NCBI RefSeq assembly: GCF_000801105.2
Contig: NC_079516.1
Span: forward strand, 42,078,908 to 42,142,907
Reading direction: 5' to 3'
Length of the DNA stretch: 64,000 bases
From: Raphanus sativus
Lineage: Eukaryota > Streptophyta > Magnoliopsida > Brassicales > Brassicaceae
Under the pieces are notes generated by a model. The model was not told the origin of the DNA. It did no database searches and was given only the letters and a program-made list of their open reading frames with translations. This document shows, one piece after another, positions 46,311 to 57,819 of this stretch. The first letter of the stretch is position 1; every line of letters starts with the position of its first letter. Position numbers and translations under genes: made by a program.

Positions 46311-48157
46311 CCTAATTTTCTCAGAATGTTTGGGGATACTAACTAACTAAACTAACAAAGAAGCTAAGAGTTGACCCTAGGGAAGTTTCCTATCTTCTGA
46401 CTTTGGTAATGACATCAGCTACACAATTTCTACTAGTTGAACTGGTCTTGGTCGCACTCCTTGTGATGCCTCCTAGACGGTAACATTTATTTGGCTAAGT
46501 CTCTTCAGAGACAAAATGAAAATAATTCTGACCAAATCAAACAAAGTTTAATTTTCCTTTTTTTCTCTTTCACTTCATATATTTCATAAATAAGATAGAA
46601 ACATTTTTTTTACAGATAAGTCTTTGTATAGTTTTATAGTATCTAATATTGATGAACTGAAAACATCAACAAACTAAATACGTTGTTGAGATTAACGCCC
46701 TTTGCACCAAAAAGATAAGACTGAAAACAAAACGTTGATATAAAGGAAAGAAGAAAGTATGAATCCAAATAAGCACTACCAGTCTTCTTGCCTTTCTTCT
46801 TCGGTAGTTTATTTTTCATTGTAGATCTTGAGCTCCTTCCCGTCCAACATATATATATGTTTCATATATCAACCAAACAAGGGTAAGAAGACAAGCGTTG
46901 AGTCGATGTGATAAAATTTGATTTAGACTCCCAAAAAAAAAATCAAGTGCCAGTGAAGGTCATAAGTGTGGTGATACTTATTGTCTTGCATTGTAGAACA
47001 TTATGCTAAATCTAGTGGATTCCAAGTTACCGACTCGGCCAGAAGAGGCTCTGTTTTATGAAAGTCTCATGTGTGATCCGTATTTTGTATGCTTCTTTTA
47101 AGTTCTATTTCTTGTCGGGTTATACTCTGTTTCATGGTCCTCTGTTTTATCGTATTTAGGGTGTTATCTTTGTTCAAGCTTCAAACACGTAGGCTTGTCG
47201 TTCTTGGTTGTTTGTGGTTCAGTAGCCAAGGGAGACGACACCTTGTGCTGTGGAATCCTGACAGCACGGTTGTAGGATATTATATAAAAATCAATTTATG
47301 TGATCGTCATTTTGATTACTAACACTTAAACACAATCGGTAATAACACTCAAAAACCAAATCATTTGGGAATTCTTACAAGAAGACATGTTCATCTATTG
47401 ATGAGTTGTTGGTCCAAGATTCTTAGTATCTTTACTGGTCAAATCCTGCCTTACCTCACGACTAGTTTCTTGTATCAAGCCTCAATGTATCGTTGTCTTG
47501 AACCATTGAAGTTTTAGCTGAGAGTATGTATTGTTATCATCATCGTGTTCTATTTTTAACCATTGCGGGTTGAGAGGGTCAGACTGGAACGAGAGGCCTT
47601 GGAGCATTCTTTATCGGTTTCTAAACTTTTGGCTGCTTGTAGACCAACCTCTGATTAAAGAAGAAACTGAGTGAGAAGGGAAGACTCTAGAAGAATAAAG
47701 TCTTTTGCGAGCAGCTGTTGAATAAATTGCAGAGAATTTCCACAATACAAGAATGGACTCTTTGGTCAGTAGAAGAGAAATCATAAGAGAATTCACACCT
47801 AAGCAACACATTTTCTGTCAAAAGTATTCGACACACCGAAACATGTTCTCAATGAAGAAATAATTTATGTACAAATGCACTTAGTACTGTAACTTTTTCT
47901 AAAAACTTTATTATCCAGAGCTTACAACAAAAAGTAATCTGTTAGAAGAAAGACATCATAATAAAGGATTGGAGATTCCATACATACTTCTCTTCCATTC
48001 TGTTGCCCTATACAATCACTATAAGAACACCTCTTGTAAAAACAACAATATGTAACACTTGATTCCACATTGCAGGGAAGTATTGCCAACACCTGAAGAT
48101 AAGACTGTTAAGAGATCAAAAAGTAAAAAAAGAAAGAACCAATCCTGATTGATGATA
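46311..48157. other. Spacer between LecRK and Agenet gene
   Basis: 46311-47000 is AT-rich. 47030-47810 is less AT-rich, with short open frames on both strands (for example minus 47611-47811), but no recognised domain. It could be a gene relic or captured fragment. Confidence 0.35.
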
Positions 48158-49211
48158 CTAACAAAATTTACTATGTGTTGACTTTAGATTTCTTATCTCC
48201 ATCAAATGCTCATCAGTTGATATATTTAGAGAAAGTCGGAGATCGGTTAGTGATGCTTCCTGATTCCAATCCAAAGGCCCCGACGCAAATAACTTCCCCA
48301 GTGTACTACGGTATGTGTTTAGTTCAGCCCTACATGACCTCCTCCTCACTTTCCCACCACTAGCTTGTTCTCTACTGCTGCAAGAGTCGGAGTCTTGACT
48401 AGAAGAAGTTGAGGTATCATCACTCTCATCATATCTAATAGGGCTACAACTACCAACCGAGAATGCATCAGATTCACAACAACCATTATAGACTGAGCTT
48501 CCTGTACGAACAACAGCACATTCACTAGACCTTTTTGGTCTTACCCTGACCATTTGACGGAAACCATTGTCAACAGAAGCTTCCTGCATTGATCGCATCT
48601 TCTTCTTAGGACTTCCAGTGAACGATTCAGCAGACTCACACCAATCACAGGGTGAAGGTCTCTTCAACCCTCTTAAAGAAGCAACACTCCTCTCGTGTGG
48701 CTTCTTTAGATTCTGGTTTACATCTGATCCAGTCACCGTCGAGGACTTCACAGAACAAGATACCTGTTAGCCATTATAACTCCATTAGCACTTATACCAT
48801 TATAAAGTTAAAAAAAAAAAAAAAACTTACCTTTCCAATCACAACCCATGTTTCATCTTGCCAACATTGTCGAGCCCTGAGATTAACTTTATGAACGGTT
48901 AGTTCCATAGCTGCAGCACCAAGCAACCGAACCACATAGTATCTTCTTCCAGACAACTCCTCGAGGACCGTGGCGGTCTTCCAAGAAACGTTATCAAGAA
49001 CCTCAACAAGTTCACCGGCTTTCCATCTGTCTACATCGATTTGCGGAGGACACGGCCTGATGCTCTTCCTTGCAACTCTCTCCTCCAAGGCATTGTATCT
49101 AACAATGTACGTATGACCATTCCGAGAGAGAATCTCGGCTGCTCTCCACCCACCATAAGGTGTCTCTTTGAGGCTCAAAACCTCAACTCTACCTCCTTTT
49201 CTGAATCTCAT
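48158..49211 (-). CDS. Agenet/Tudor-like domain protein
   Basis: Two exons in frame (48831-49211 and 48158-48763), 328 residues. The N-terminus holds two plant Tudor-like (Agenet) modules. The first is F-R-K-G-G-R-V-E-V-L then G-G-W-R-A-A-E-I-L (about 1-55); the second is W-K-A-G-E-L-V-E-V-L-D with W-K-T-A-T-V-L-E-E-L (about 62-110). The rest is Ser-rich and basic with nuclear-localisation-like runs (S-P-K-K-K-M-R, K-V-R-R-R-S-C-R). Agenet modules bind methylated histone tails or RNA, so a nuclear chromatin-related role is inferred. By recall this is At2g25590. The C-terminus ends L-K-S-T-H-S-K-F-C; a further small exon cannot be excluded. Confidence 0.85.
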
Positions 49212-49301
49212 GAAAGTTCACTAACAAAAGCAACTGATCTGCATGACGGACAGGAACCTTCTCAATATAATATCAAGGTAAGAAAAACAGACACAAATTA
49301 G

Positions 49302-50552
49302 CAATTAATCACAGTAAATCTGTAAGAGAACGGATCAAACCAGATGATTACAGATTGAAGAAAACGTTAAATCAATAAACCAGCTACGGATTTCGATTTG
49401 AAGAAAGTTTCCGTGGTGATCAAGGGTGTGAAAAGAAGTACTGATAAGAATGAAATTGCATAGGAGTATGTACCTCTGACAAGCCTGAAGCAGGTTCGAT
49501 CGCCGTAATATTTTGGGGATTAGGGTTTCATGGTACTGTGGAATTTACAGAAGAAACTTGGCCTCATGAGTGGGTTATCAAATTTATATATTTTTGTTTT
49601 ATTTATAATTTTATTTTTAATAAAATTCTAAAGAGCGTAAATGGTTTTACATATGGGAAAATCAACCACACAAGTCACAAAGCAACCAAATGGTTACACA
49701 TCTTAAAAACAATAATGTAGTAAAAACTACATAAACTATATTGAATTATATGACAACATGAACTAATATGTTAGAATATGTCAAGCATCATCGTAAATTA
49801 TTGGGTTGCAAATCTAATAACACTTTTATTATTCATCATTTATAAACATTTTCACCATTTTCCTTCACTATTTTCACTAATACTTTTAGTCTTCAAATTA
49901 AAAACATTCGCATATCAAACCTCTAAGTATATTTTGACTGAAAAGTAAAGATGTGACAATGCGACGGTGTGGACATATATGAGAAGCCAGAATGTGACAA
50001 TGTGTAGACAAATGATCTATTTTTAATAAAAACAAATTACATTTTTTTTACAATTAAAAAATTAAGTAATAAAAAATAGGAGATTTTATAAACTTAACAA
50101 AAACTATTTACTTCTATTAAAATTTTTAGTAGGTTGTCCCAAAAAGGGAGTTGTAATTTCTATTACAAACTTGCAACATAAATGTGCTTTGCATCATAAG
50201 AACAAGACAAGACAAAGTTGGACTGTCTAAATATGACAGCTAAACATCATTCCAAGAATTAACATAACCAAGAATATATCTCTCTTACATTTTTTAAATG
50301 GCTAAGTGACAACACGAAAAGCCAGAAACATGTCGATAATATTATCCAGACATTGCTGATCATATAACCTGAACACAAACAGAAACTGAGATTGATCTAT
50401 GACAACAGTAATGATAGAACGTTGCTGCTTATGATGCAAGACATTATGGAAATGTGTTTTAAAGAATTTGATAAAGAAAAAAGAAGAGAGCGAAAAAGCT
50501 TTTCAACGCAGACAGACACACCATAGAACAAACCTCAAGGCTATTCGTTAAA
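49302..50552. other. Agenet-gene leader and AT-rich spacer
   Basis: 49212-49560 is probably the 5' UTR/promoter side of the Agenet gene; the remainder is AT-rich 3' flank of the PPR gene. No gene seen. Confidence 0.4.
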
Positions 50553-52349
50553 TCACCAATAGTCATTGCAGCTGCATGTTCCATCTTTGAGATGGTGGAA
50601 TCTCTTTGCATCTCGCATGATCACTGTCCTACCGACTATATCCGCCATAATCTTGAAGGCGTTATGACAATCAATACACACACGAAGGTTTTTCATGATC
50701 GTGAACTGATGACGAGGCGCAGTGTTGAGAAGAGCACGAGCAAAAGCTATTCTCTCGCTATGAGCAAGAAGTGCATTCTCTTTGCTCTCTTCGTCTACAT
50801 CGTGCAAAGAAAGTTTAGTTTGGCAGACATACCCCCTCTCCAGCATATGCGTCCTTAAGTTTCTCAGCAGCTGTAAAAGCTCATCGTTCTCAGGCAGATT
50901 GGTATCCCCTGCTCTATATTCATGCGATCTACTAGTTGCGATTCGAGCAAGACCATGAATCCCTGATCTTTTCTTCAGGATCGCTTTCTCAACATCCGAT
51001 GCCTTAACCGGAAGATAACCGTCCCTCGACTGTTGGTTCAATCTCGTAGGATCCAACTCCTCGACAATCTCAGCACACCGATCTCCAAGCTCTACATCCC
51101 CGTGCACTCGAGAAAGGTTCATCAACGTTTCCCACACATCAACATTTGGCTCCAAGGGCATCCTCTCAACAAATGCCAAAGCCTCGTCTAATAACCCTGG
51201 TAAGGCCAGCATCTCAACGACGCTTACATAGTCCTCCACGGTAGGGACGATGCCGTAGTCTCTGGACATAGACACAAAATGCAACAACCCTTCATCAACA
51301 TCGCCTAGCAACCCGCAAGCGTAGAACACTCCTCTGAACAGCCGACCGTCCGGTTTGTATCCTTGGGTTTTGAAACGAGTGAACATATCAATAGCGTCTT
51401 CTCCTAGACCATTCTTCGCCAAAGATCTGATCATAACGCACCAAGTCTCGAGATCCTTCTCAGGGATCTCCTCGAAAACACTCGAGGCTTCATTCATCAG
51501 CCCACAGCTGGAGTACATTTCGATCAACACGTGATATGAGCTCGCGTCTAAACCGAAACCTAAGGAGCTAATCTTCCCGTGAAGAAACTTGGCTTCTTGG
51601 GAAGCCTCTACTTCCCCGCAGAGCTTAGCTAATCGTAAAAGCCTATCTAAATCCACAACGTGACTCAAACTAGCCAACGTTTCCATCGTATGCATAGCTC
51701 TTTTGACGTTTCCTTGTCTGCAGAACGCGTCGAACTCCTCCATCACAAGGTCGGTGTAATACCTCAGGTGGTTTGCATCCGAACGGTACACCGAAGCTCT
51801 GATCTTCCCGTGAAGAGAGACCTTGGCTTCTCGCAAAGCGTTGGGTTCTAGAGAAGGATGTTCGTCTCCGCATAGATGAGCTAAACGTAAGAGCCTAGCT
51901 AAGTCTAAGACATGACCCATACTCTCCAACGATTCCATAGATTCCAGAGCCATTTTGAGAAAATACTGTTCGCAACGTGAATCAAACTCTCCAAGCCTTT
52001 CTTCGATCTCGTTGTTACCTGAATGCCAACCATTTCTGTGACCAGAGTTTGTCGGATAAATTGGATTACTGTTCCAAGCGCTGTTGGAACTGAAGTTTCC
52101 TTGAGAATAAGAAGAACCCCAGCTCTGACTCTGTGTCCGAATTTCACTAACTTCGTTTCCGTTGTTAAAACCTGATCTAGGGTTTATGTCGCCGGACGAA
52201 TCATGGACTTGATATTCGTTAGGGTTTGAAAAATTAACTGACCTTTCGACAGCCGTGGTGAGATGCCTCAGGAGTGTTTTGGAGGCAGAGGGACGACATT
52301 CACTGCGAGCATAAATTGCTCTGTGAAACAAAGATAGCTTCCTATACAT
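50553..52349 (-). CDS. MEF8: DYW-type pentatricopeptide repeat protein, mitochondrial RNA editing factor MEF8-like
   Basis: Single exon, 598 residues, ATG at 52349. The N-terminus is basic and Ser-rich (R-K-L-S-L-F-H-R-A-I-Y-A-R-S), suiting a mitochondrial presequence, then comes a Ser/Asn/Gly-rich linker. Few PPR repeats follow (for example A-S-S-Y-H-V-L-I-E-M-Y-S-S-C-G and E-T-W-C-V-M-I-R-S-L), which fits the short-array MEF8 type. E and DYW regions close the protein: the cytidine-deaminase signature H-S-E-R with C-I-D-C-H, and the terminal C-S-C-N-D-Y-W. The role is C-to-U editing of mitochondrial transcripts. By recall this is At2g25580. Divergent from the Sel1 gene, with 247 bp between start codons. 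Confidence 0.93.
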   Translation of the reverse strand: MYRKLSLFHRAIYARSECRPSASKTLLRHLTTAVERSVNFSNPNEYQVHDSSGDINPRSGFNNGNEVSEIRTQSQSWGSSYSQGNFSSNSAWNSNPIYPTNSGHRNGWHSGNNEIEERLGEFDSRCEQYFLKMALESMESLESMGHVLDLARLLRLAHLCGDEHPSLEPNALREAKVSLHGKIRASVYRSDANHLRYYTDLVMEEFDAFCRQGNVKRAMHTMETLASLSHVVDLDRLLRLAKLCGEVEASQEAKFLHGKISSLGFGLDASSYHVLIEMYSSCGLMNEASSVFEEIPEKDLETWCVMIRSLAKNGLGEDAIDMFTRFKTQGYKPDGRLFRGVFYACGLLGDVDEGLLHFVSMSRDYGIVPTVEDYVSVVEMLALPGLLDEALAFVERMPLEPNVDVWETLMNLSRVHGDVELGDRCAEIVEELDPTRLNQQSRDGYLPVKASDVEKAILKKRSGIHGLARIATSRSHEYRAGDTNLPENDELLQLLRNLRTHMLERGYVCQTKLSLHDVDEESKENALLAHSERIAFARALLNTAPRHQFTIMKNLRVCIDCHNAFKIMADIVGRTVIMRDAKRFHHLKDGTCSCNDYW

Positions 52350-52596
52350 TTACAAAGAGCAGAGGAGAGACCAACGGTATCTCAGACGAGACCGACGGAA
52401 GTTGTCGGGGGTGATATGATACTCCTTAATTCTCTGGGCGGCTACGAGCTCGAAACGTACAAAGATACTCTCGGAGATGGACTATTTGGGCCTTAATTGG
52501 GCCTATGGGCCTAACAATGGACTCTCGTGTATAGTAGGAGCGAGGAGGAATTGGAATCTGCTTCTTCCTAATTGAATCACCGTTGGGTAGTAAATC
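52350..52596. promoter_or_regulatory. Bidirectional promoter region between MEF8 and the Sel1-like gene
   Basis: Only 247 bp separate the two start codons. It contains TTTGGGCCTTAATTGGGCCT and ATGGGCCTAACAATGG (about 52486-52518), that is three GGGCCT/AGGCCC-type motifs. These match plant site II (TGGGCC/T) elements, common in promoters of mitochondrial and ribosomal genes. Confidence 0.65.
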
Positions 52597-54233
52597 ATGC
52601 TCCGTCGCCTGATTCTCCGGCAAGTTTCCGGCGCCGCCGCGGAACCGAAGTTAGGTCGTCGTATTCACGGATTCGATCAACGAGTAAAAATCATCTTTCT
52701 TTCTTTCTGGATTTCTATACGAAATGACATTTTTTTTTGGCCGTCGTGTCGGTTCCGTGATTCAACGTTTTATTGGGGTTTGGGGGGTACAGAGAGGAAT
52801 ACACAGCAGGAACAAGAAGGCGATGGAGTACGTAGCCAAAGGATGGAGCGCGATTAAGGAAGTGGATAGAGTCATTGACTACTGTGAACTCAATGATCGA
52901 CGCCTTATCCCTCTCCTCAGGGTACTTTACTTTACTTACTACTCTTTCTTCAAGTTTCTTCTCTTTTCTAACGAAATCCTTAAAATTGTTTTGTTGTCTT
53001 TGTGGTGTGTTTCAGGGAGCTAAAGAGAACTTTGAGCTTGCTCTTGAGGCTGATAATCTCAACACTCATGCTAGATTTTGGCTTTCTAAGCTGCATTTGA
53101 AGTATCATGTTCCTGGTGCTTGTAAAGCTATGTAAGTTAAAAAATCAATTGCTTTGCGACGACTTCATGGAAGAACTATGTCATTTACGGAAATGCTTTT
53201 TTTTTTTGGCTTTTGGTTTGTCGTAGTGGAGCTGCTTTGCTTGTCGAGGCAGCTGACATGGGTAATGCAGATGCTCAGTATGAGCTTGGTTGTCGTTTAA
53301 GAGTCGAGGTAAAAGCTTCCCAACTCTTTCAGTTTATTACTGATAAACCTTATATGGAGACACTTCAGAGCTTTCTCTTTAGCTGAGAAATGTGTAGGAA
53401 TCGTTTTTTCTGCCACTCATCCTAAACCAGCATTTCATACTAATCATAATCTATCTCGCAGAATGATCATGTCCAGTCAGACCAGCAAGCGTTTCATTAT
53501 ATAGAGAATGCTGTTGATCAGGTATGACTCAGTATATAGTCCAGCTTCTAAAATTTTCAGGAAAAAAAAAATCTCACGTTTTAAGAGTTGGTAATTTTGC
53601 AGCTGCATCCAGGTGCCCTGTACCTTTTAGGGATAGTGTATCTGACAGGAGACTGTGTGAAGCAAGATATGGATTCCGCTGTATGGTGTTTCCACAGGGC
53701 TTCAGAGAAGGTAAAGAAGCTTCTTTTTTGTTTTATGTTTCTGCTCTCCACTTCATTACTACTGCTTCTTGTTGTAGTTTCCGTAGTTTTGAGCTCGCAT
53801 ATGTTTCAGGGACATGCCGGTGCTGCTATAGCGTATGGATCTCTTTTACTTAGAGGTTTGTAATATCCGACCCTCTCCTTGCTTCTTTAACATCAGCCTT
53901 TGACGATTATTGTTCATGGCTTTCTTTCTACATCTTAGGAACACAATAGATATCGTTTGGTTGCTTGCTTTTCGAGTTTACTTGGTTAAAGATGTCAACA
54001 ACTTTACAGGTGTGCAAGTCCCGGAATCTCTAACAAGAATGAACACGGTTGGAGTTCCGCCGTCCAAGAGATCCAGAGAAAACATGGATATGAACCCGGT
54101 AGAGTTGGCCAAAGAGCAGTTCCAAGTCGCTGCAAGAGCAGGATGTGATCTCGGGCTGAAATGGCTGCAAAGGTTGGAGCAGGAAGAGAAGCTTCTTTTG
54201 AACCAAGAAGATAACGAATGTGCACCTGCATAA
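52597..54233 (+). CDS. Sel1/TPR-like repeat protein, possibly mitochondrial
   Basis: Eight exons in frame: 52597-52683, 52793-52921, 53016-53131, 53227-53308, 53462-53521, 53603-53710, 53810-53855 and 54010-54233, giving 283 residues. The N-terminus [12 protein letters not shown] is Arg-rich without acids, as in mitochondrial presequences. Helical Sel1-like repeats follow: [36 protein letters not shown], then [11 protein letters not shown] and [13 protein letters not shown]. Sel1 repeats are protein-interaction scaffolds; the partner is unknown. By recall this is At2g25570. A promoter with site II motifs shared with the mitochondrial editing factor supports, but does not prove, a mitochondrial role. 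Confidence 0.87.
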
Positions 54234-54239
54234 GTTCAC

Positions 54240-55074
54240 ACTTATATCGCTCCTGTCCTTGTGGAGAGTGAAATCACAAACATCTTATTGTGCAATTACT
54301 GCTGGAAAAGATATCTGTTTATAGAAATGTGCTAAAATTGAGATCCTAGAGATAAGAACCAAACAAAGAACCATGAAGTCATCGAATCTCTCCATGAAAG
54401 TCCATAATCATCTTGAGAAAATTGATGGCCGTTCTTCAGATTTGGAAGAGAAAGTGGCGAGTTTTTCACATAGTTTTCCCTAATGTTTCAGTTGTTCTCA
54501 CTTGCACGAATTTGTACTTTTGAGATTTGTTATAAGCTATAAATTACTTTTCTTGTTGAACACATGATTTTAGGTAGTTAAATTACATTCTATAAATTCT
54601 ATTCAATAATATATGATAAATTACATTTGTGTATTTTTGTAGTATAATATGACATCATTATCTAATATTTTTTCTATCTAACTAAAGCATGCTAAAACAC
54701 CATTAACTAGTATAGCATTAAAGCTGATGTTTTAAAATATGTTTCTGTAATTTAAAGATAAAAAGTTGATTTGATTATATTATTACAAAAACAGTTATTC
54801 AAAATTGGTTTTAAAAAGATAAAAATAAAAAAAAAAGAGGAAAACAAGAAGTAGTTCGGTTTGGGAATTTTTATTTAACTCGAACCAAAGTGAACCGACC
54901 TAATAATACCAATTTTGCTAGGTTAATTGACACAATCACCCAAAATATTAAGACTCCAACATTAACTTGTTCAAAGAGAAAAGGAAGTAAGAAAAAAAAG
55001 GAAACAACGTTTGAATTCTAAGAAAAAGGAAATAAACAACCACAAAAAAGGAAACTTAAGCAATTGGAAAAACC
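54240..55074. other. 3' UTR and AT-rich spacer
   Basis: 3' flank of the Sel1-like gene, then AT-rich DNA and the promoter side of the RING gene. No further gene seen. Confidence 0.4.
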
Positions 55075-55081
55075 TATATAA
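55075..55081 (+). promoter_or_regulatory. TATA box of the RING-H2 gene
   Basis: TATATAA, 70 bases before the start codon, followed by a CT-rich leader (CTTATTTCTTCACACG). Confidence 0.6.
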
Positions 55082-55144
55082 CAATAACAAGACTCACTTA
55101 TTTCTTCACACGTTCACTCTATTCTCTCTGCCTTTGATTTGAAG

Positions 55145-55756
55145 ATGGATATCACTGCGTTTACGTCCTTTGATCAAACCTTTACCCACCAGCCCTCACG
55201 CAAAAACAGAGTTTGCATCAGTTTCTATCAAAGATTCCAGCGATTCGCCATTGACGATACCGATGGAACCCTCGTCTGCACTGGACTGGACCCGCCGTGT
55301 CATTTTCCCTCCCGTCAAATAAACCTGAATCTCGTTAGCCACCAGTTAAGTCCGAGACATCTGTTTAGGCTCATCGACTCTCGTCTCCATGATCGTACCT
55401 TGTCACGTCGTATCGCAGAAAAAATAGCAGCCGAAGCGGTTCAATACGTTGGGTTTCTTCAACCTTACGTCATGTCTGTTTATGTCGTTAAGACCCAACA
55501 GGTGGTCTCTCTTAGGGAAGAAGAAGAAGAAGAAGAGACCCAAAAGGAAGAAGAAGAGCCTACATGTGCCATCTGTTTGGAGGGTTTGTACAAGAACGAT
55601 GAGACGTTCGATTTGCCATACTGTTCGCATCGGTTTCATTCTACATGTATCGGCGAGTGGTTACAGAGTCATGATTCTTGCCCTCTCTGCCGTGAAATTC
55701 TGCTCGAGGAGAATGTTGAAACTGATTTTGGATTAGAGTCTTTTTTATCTTACTAA
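55145..55756 (+). CDS. RING-H2 finger protein, probable E3 ubiquitin ligase
   Basis: Single exon, 203 residues, ATG at 55145; two codons upstream in frame lack an ATG. The N-terminal ~120 residues match no domain I know. A glutamate run (about 125-138) precedes the RING-H2 finger: C-A-I-C (141-144), then C-S-H-R-F-H-S-T-C and C-P-L-C, with the expected C-X2-C, C-X-H-X2-H-X2-C and C-X2-C order and the W-L between (G-E-W-L). RING-H2 proteins recruit E2 enzymes. No membrane segment, so probably cytosolic or nuclear. A TATA box lies at 55075. The gene lies between the At2g25570-like and At2g25560-like genes; which Arabidopsis locus matches it is not certain. Confidence 0.85.
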   Translation: MDITAFTSFDQTFTHQPSRKNRVCISFYQRFQRFAIDDTDGTLVCTGLDPPCHFPSRQINLNLVSHQLSPRHLFRLIDSRLHDRTLSRRIAEKIAAEAVQYVGFLQPYVMSVYVVKTQQVVSLREEEEEEETQKEEEEPTCAICLEGLYKNDETFDLPYCSHRFHSTCIGEWLQSHDSCPLCREILLEENVETDFGLESFLSY

Positions 55757-55805
55757 CGTTTTTTTGTTTTCGTAACTGAAAACTACTTTTGTTGCTAGAC
55801 ATGTA

Positions 55806-56061
55806 GGGTCTAACTGGTGACCGTCTCGGGAATAGTAGGAACAAAAAGGAAAAGAATTGATGGGAATAAAATTATGGGAATGATGAGGAACGTTTATTCC
55901 ATATCAAATTTAGTGAGGAATAAATTTGTTCTTTAATTCTCTACAATAAAAGGAATGATAAGGAATGAAAAGGAATGACTATTCCTAATGAATGGTAAAA
56001 TTTGTTAGGAATATTAAGAAATGCATTATTCCTCTTCATTCCTTGGTCACCAGTCAGACCC
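55806..56061. mobile_element. MITE with GGGTCTAACTGGTGACC termini, 3-bp target duplication
   Basis: Left end GGGTCTAACTGGTGACC and right end (complement) GGGTCTGACTGGTGACC bound 256 bp filled with AGGAAT/ATTCCT words that are also palindromic. GTA flanks both sides (55803-55805 and 56062-56064). Terminal GGGTC with a 3-bp duplication suggests PIF/Harbinger. Confidence 0.8.
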
Positions 56062-57256
56062 GTAATGTAAGGGTTCGGATTCCTTTTTCAGAGTAATGAA
56101 AACATACCATTAGTGATTCTTTTGTGGTTCATGTTTAGCATCTATAAAACAAACTATATATGCCGAAATCTAGTCAAATCCACGACATGTCTCGAACTAT
56201 ATGCCAAAGTCTCAATGAAAGCAAAAAAAATATACTTAGTCATGTTATCACTGAATTTTCTATGACTTTTCGTAATCAAGAAGTTTGGCAAGTACGCAAG
56301 GGCAAGGCTTTTACTTCTGTCTTCTTGTTATTTATATACTTTTTTTTCTTTGGTCAGGTTTGAAAGTATTTTCCCAGCTCAAATAATTGTTTTCCTTTTT
56401 TTTCCCTTTTTAGCTCAAATAATTGTTTGATCACATTATCATGCGTTAAGGTGCTCTACGTTATCTGACATAGCAAGATATGGATTCAACTTTATGTCTT
56501 GCAAAATTGCTCTTTCCCAGTTTGTATCAACATCAGTATTGCTGAGCAAGTCTGATCATATCATATCTTATACTTTGCATAAACAATCATTTTCTGATGC
56601 CAAAAATTGTTTTTGTAAATATCAGAGAGCAAGTACAGGTGAAGAAAGCGTTAGACTTCTTGTTGTAGTTTCACTAGTCTGAGTTTCATTTGTACAATTA
56701 GATGATCCATCTGGCTTCTAAGCTGAGCTGGCCTGGAGAAGAAGAGACTTGGATACAATGAGAATGTTTAGTTTTCGCAGTTTAAATCCCTAATTGGATA
56801 CAATGAGAATGTTTAGCACCCCCAACAGAGGGTTCTAGCTCACGGGTTCTAAAAACTCATATATGTATATGCATATATTATACAAGTGTATGTAATTGCA
56901 GATTTTTAAACTTTAAGGAAAACTCAACCCAAAATACCGTAAATCTTAGAACTCCGTAATTACATACCAGTTATATAATATATACATATACATATATGAG
57001 ATTTCAGAACCTATGAGCAATAACCCCATTAAGAGTGCTCTAAGTACCCTATAACAAATCCATTTGGTTTAAATGTATATTCATGGATTAAGAGTGCTCT
57101 AAGACTATAGATCTTGTTGAGCCCTATAATATAAACTTCTTAGGCCATCATTAGTGGGGAGAAACCTCTTTGAGTCTCTCAACAATAGATTTAGTTAATG
57201 TACTTAACAATGGAATTAATCACACTAAATAGTGATAAGTGGAGAAACTCTCTTTA
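56062..57256. other. Spacer with small repeats
   Basis: AT-rich. TTGGATACAATGAGAATGTT occurs twice (about 56750 and 56794). A possible further MITE lies at 56816-57038, with ends GCACCCCCAACAGAGGGTTC and (complement) GCACTCTTAATGGGGTTATT, both continuing GCTCA..GGTTCT; the target duplication is unclear. Confidence 0.45.
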
Positions 57257-57399
57257 GGCCATGATTATTCATGGATTTTTAGGACGATATTCTTAGCGTA
57301 ATATAAAAACGGTCTTAATTTTTATTTAATTAAAATTAAGAGACGGTTCTTATATTACACTAAGAATTACATTTTAATAACCCCACAATAATCATGTTC
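57257..57399. mobile_element. Short TTA-flanked MITE (PIF-Harbinger-like)
   Basis: Ends GGCCATGATTATT and (complement) GAACATGATTATT enclose 143 bp with an inner palindrome around TTAATTTTTATTTAATTAAA. TTA flanks both sides (57254-57256 and 57400-57402). The ends resemble those of the MITE in DBP1 intron 2. Confidence 0.75.
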
Positions 57400-57819
57400 T
57401 TAGAGACTCTCAGAAGACTCATTTTTCTCTCTCTCTCTTCTTTTGTTCCACTTTTTACATTTATATTATTTTATATAGAGAATTTGAGATGCTTTAGGAA
57501 AATGCAAATGCCTGTCAGAGCCAATGATATAATTTTAGGCAAGTATTTCTGATAAAACATTTAGGCAAGTTATGTACCCTATGCATCTACATATATTTTA
57601 GTTGAACGATATAGAAAGACACAATCAGGTTAAACTAGAAAAACAACAAAAGATTTATTCAGTTTGCTACATTTTAATCGAACCAACAAGAATCGAGTTA
57701 ATACAATCACCCTAATCTAATTGGTTCAAGTAAAAAGAAACAATTCCAAAAAAAAAAAAAAAGTTGGAGAAGAAATGTATAAATGAAGAAGTAACTAACA
57801 CGGTTATATCGCCTATAAG

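Noticed and set aside
47611..47811. Minus-strand ORF as a gene
   Set aside because: 66 residues, no domain and no start context; left as a possible relic only.
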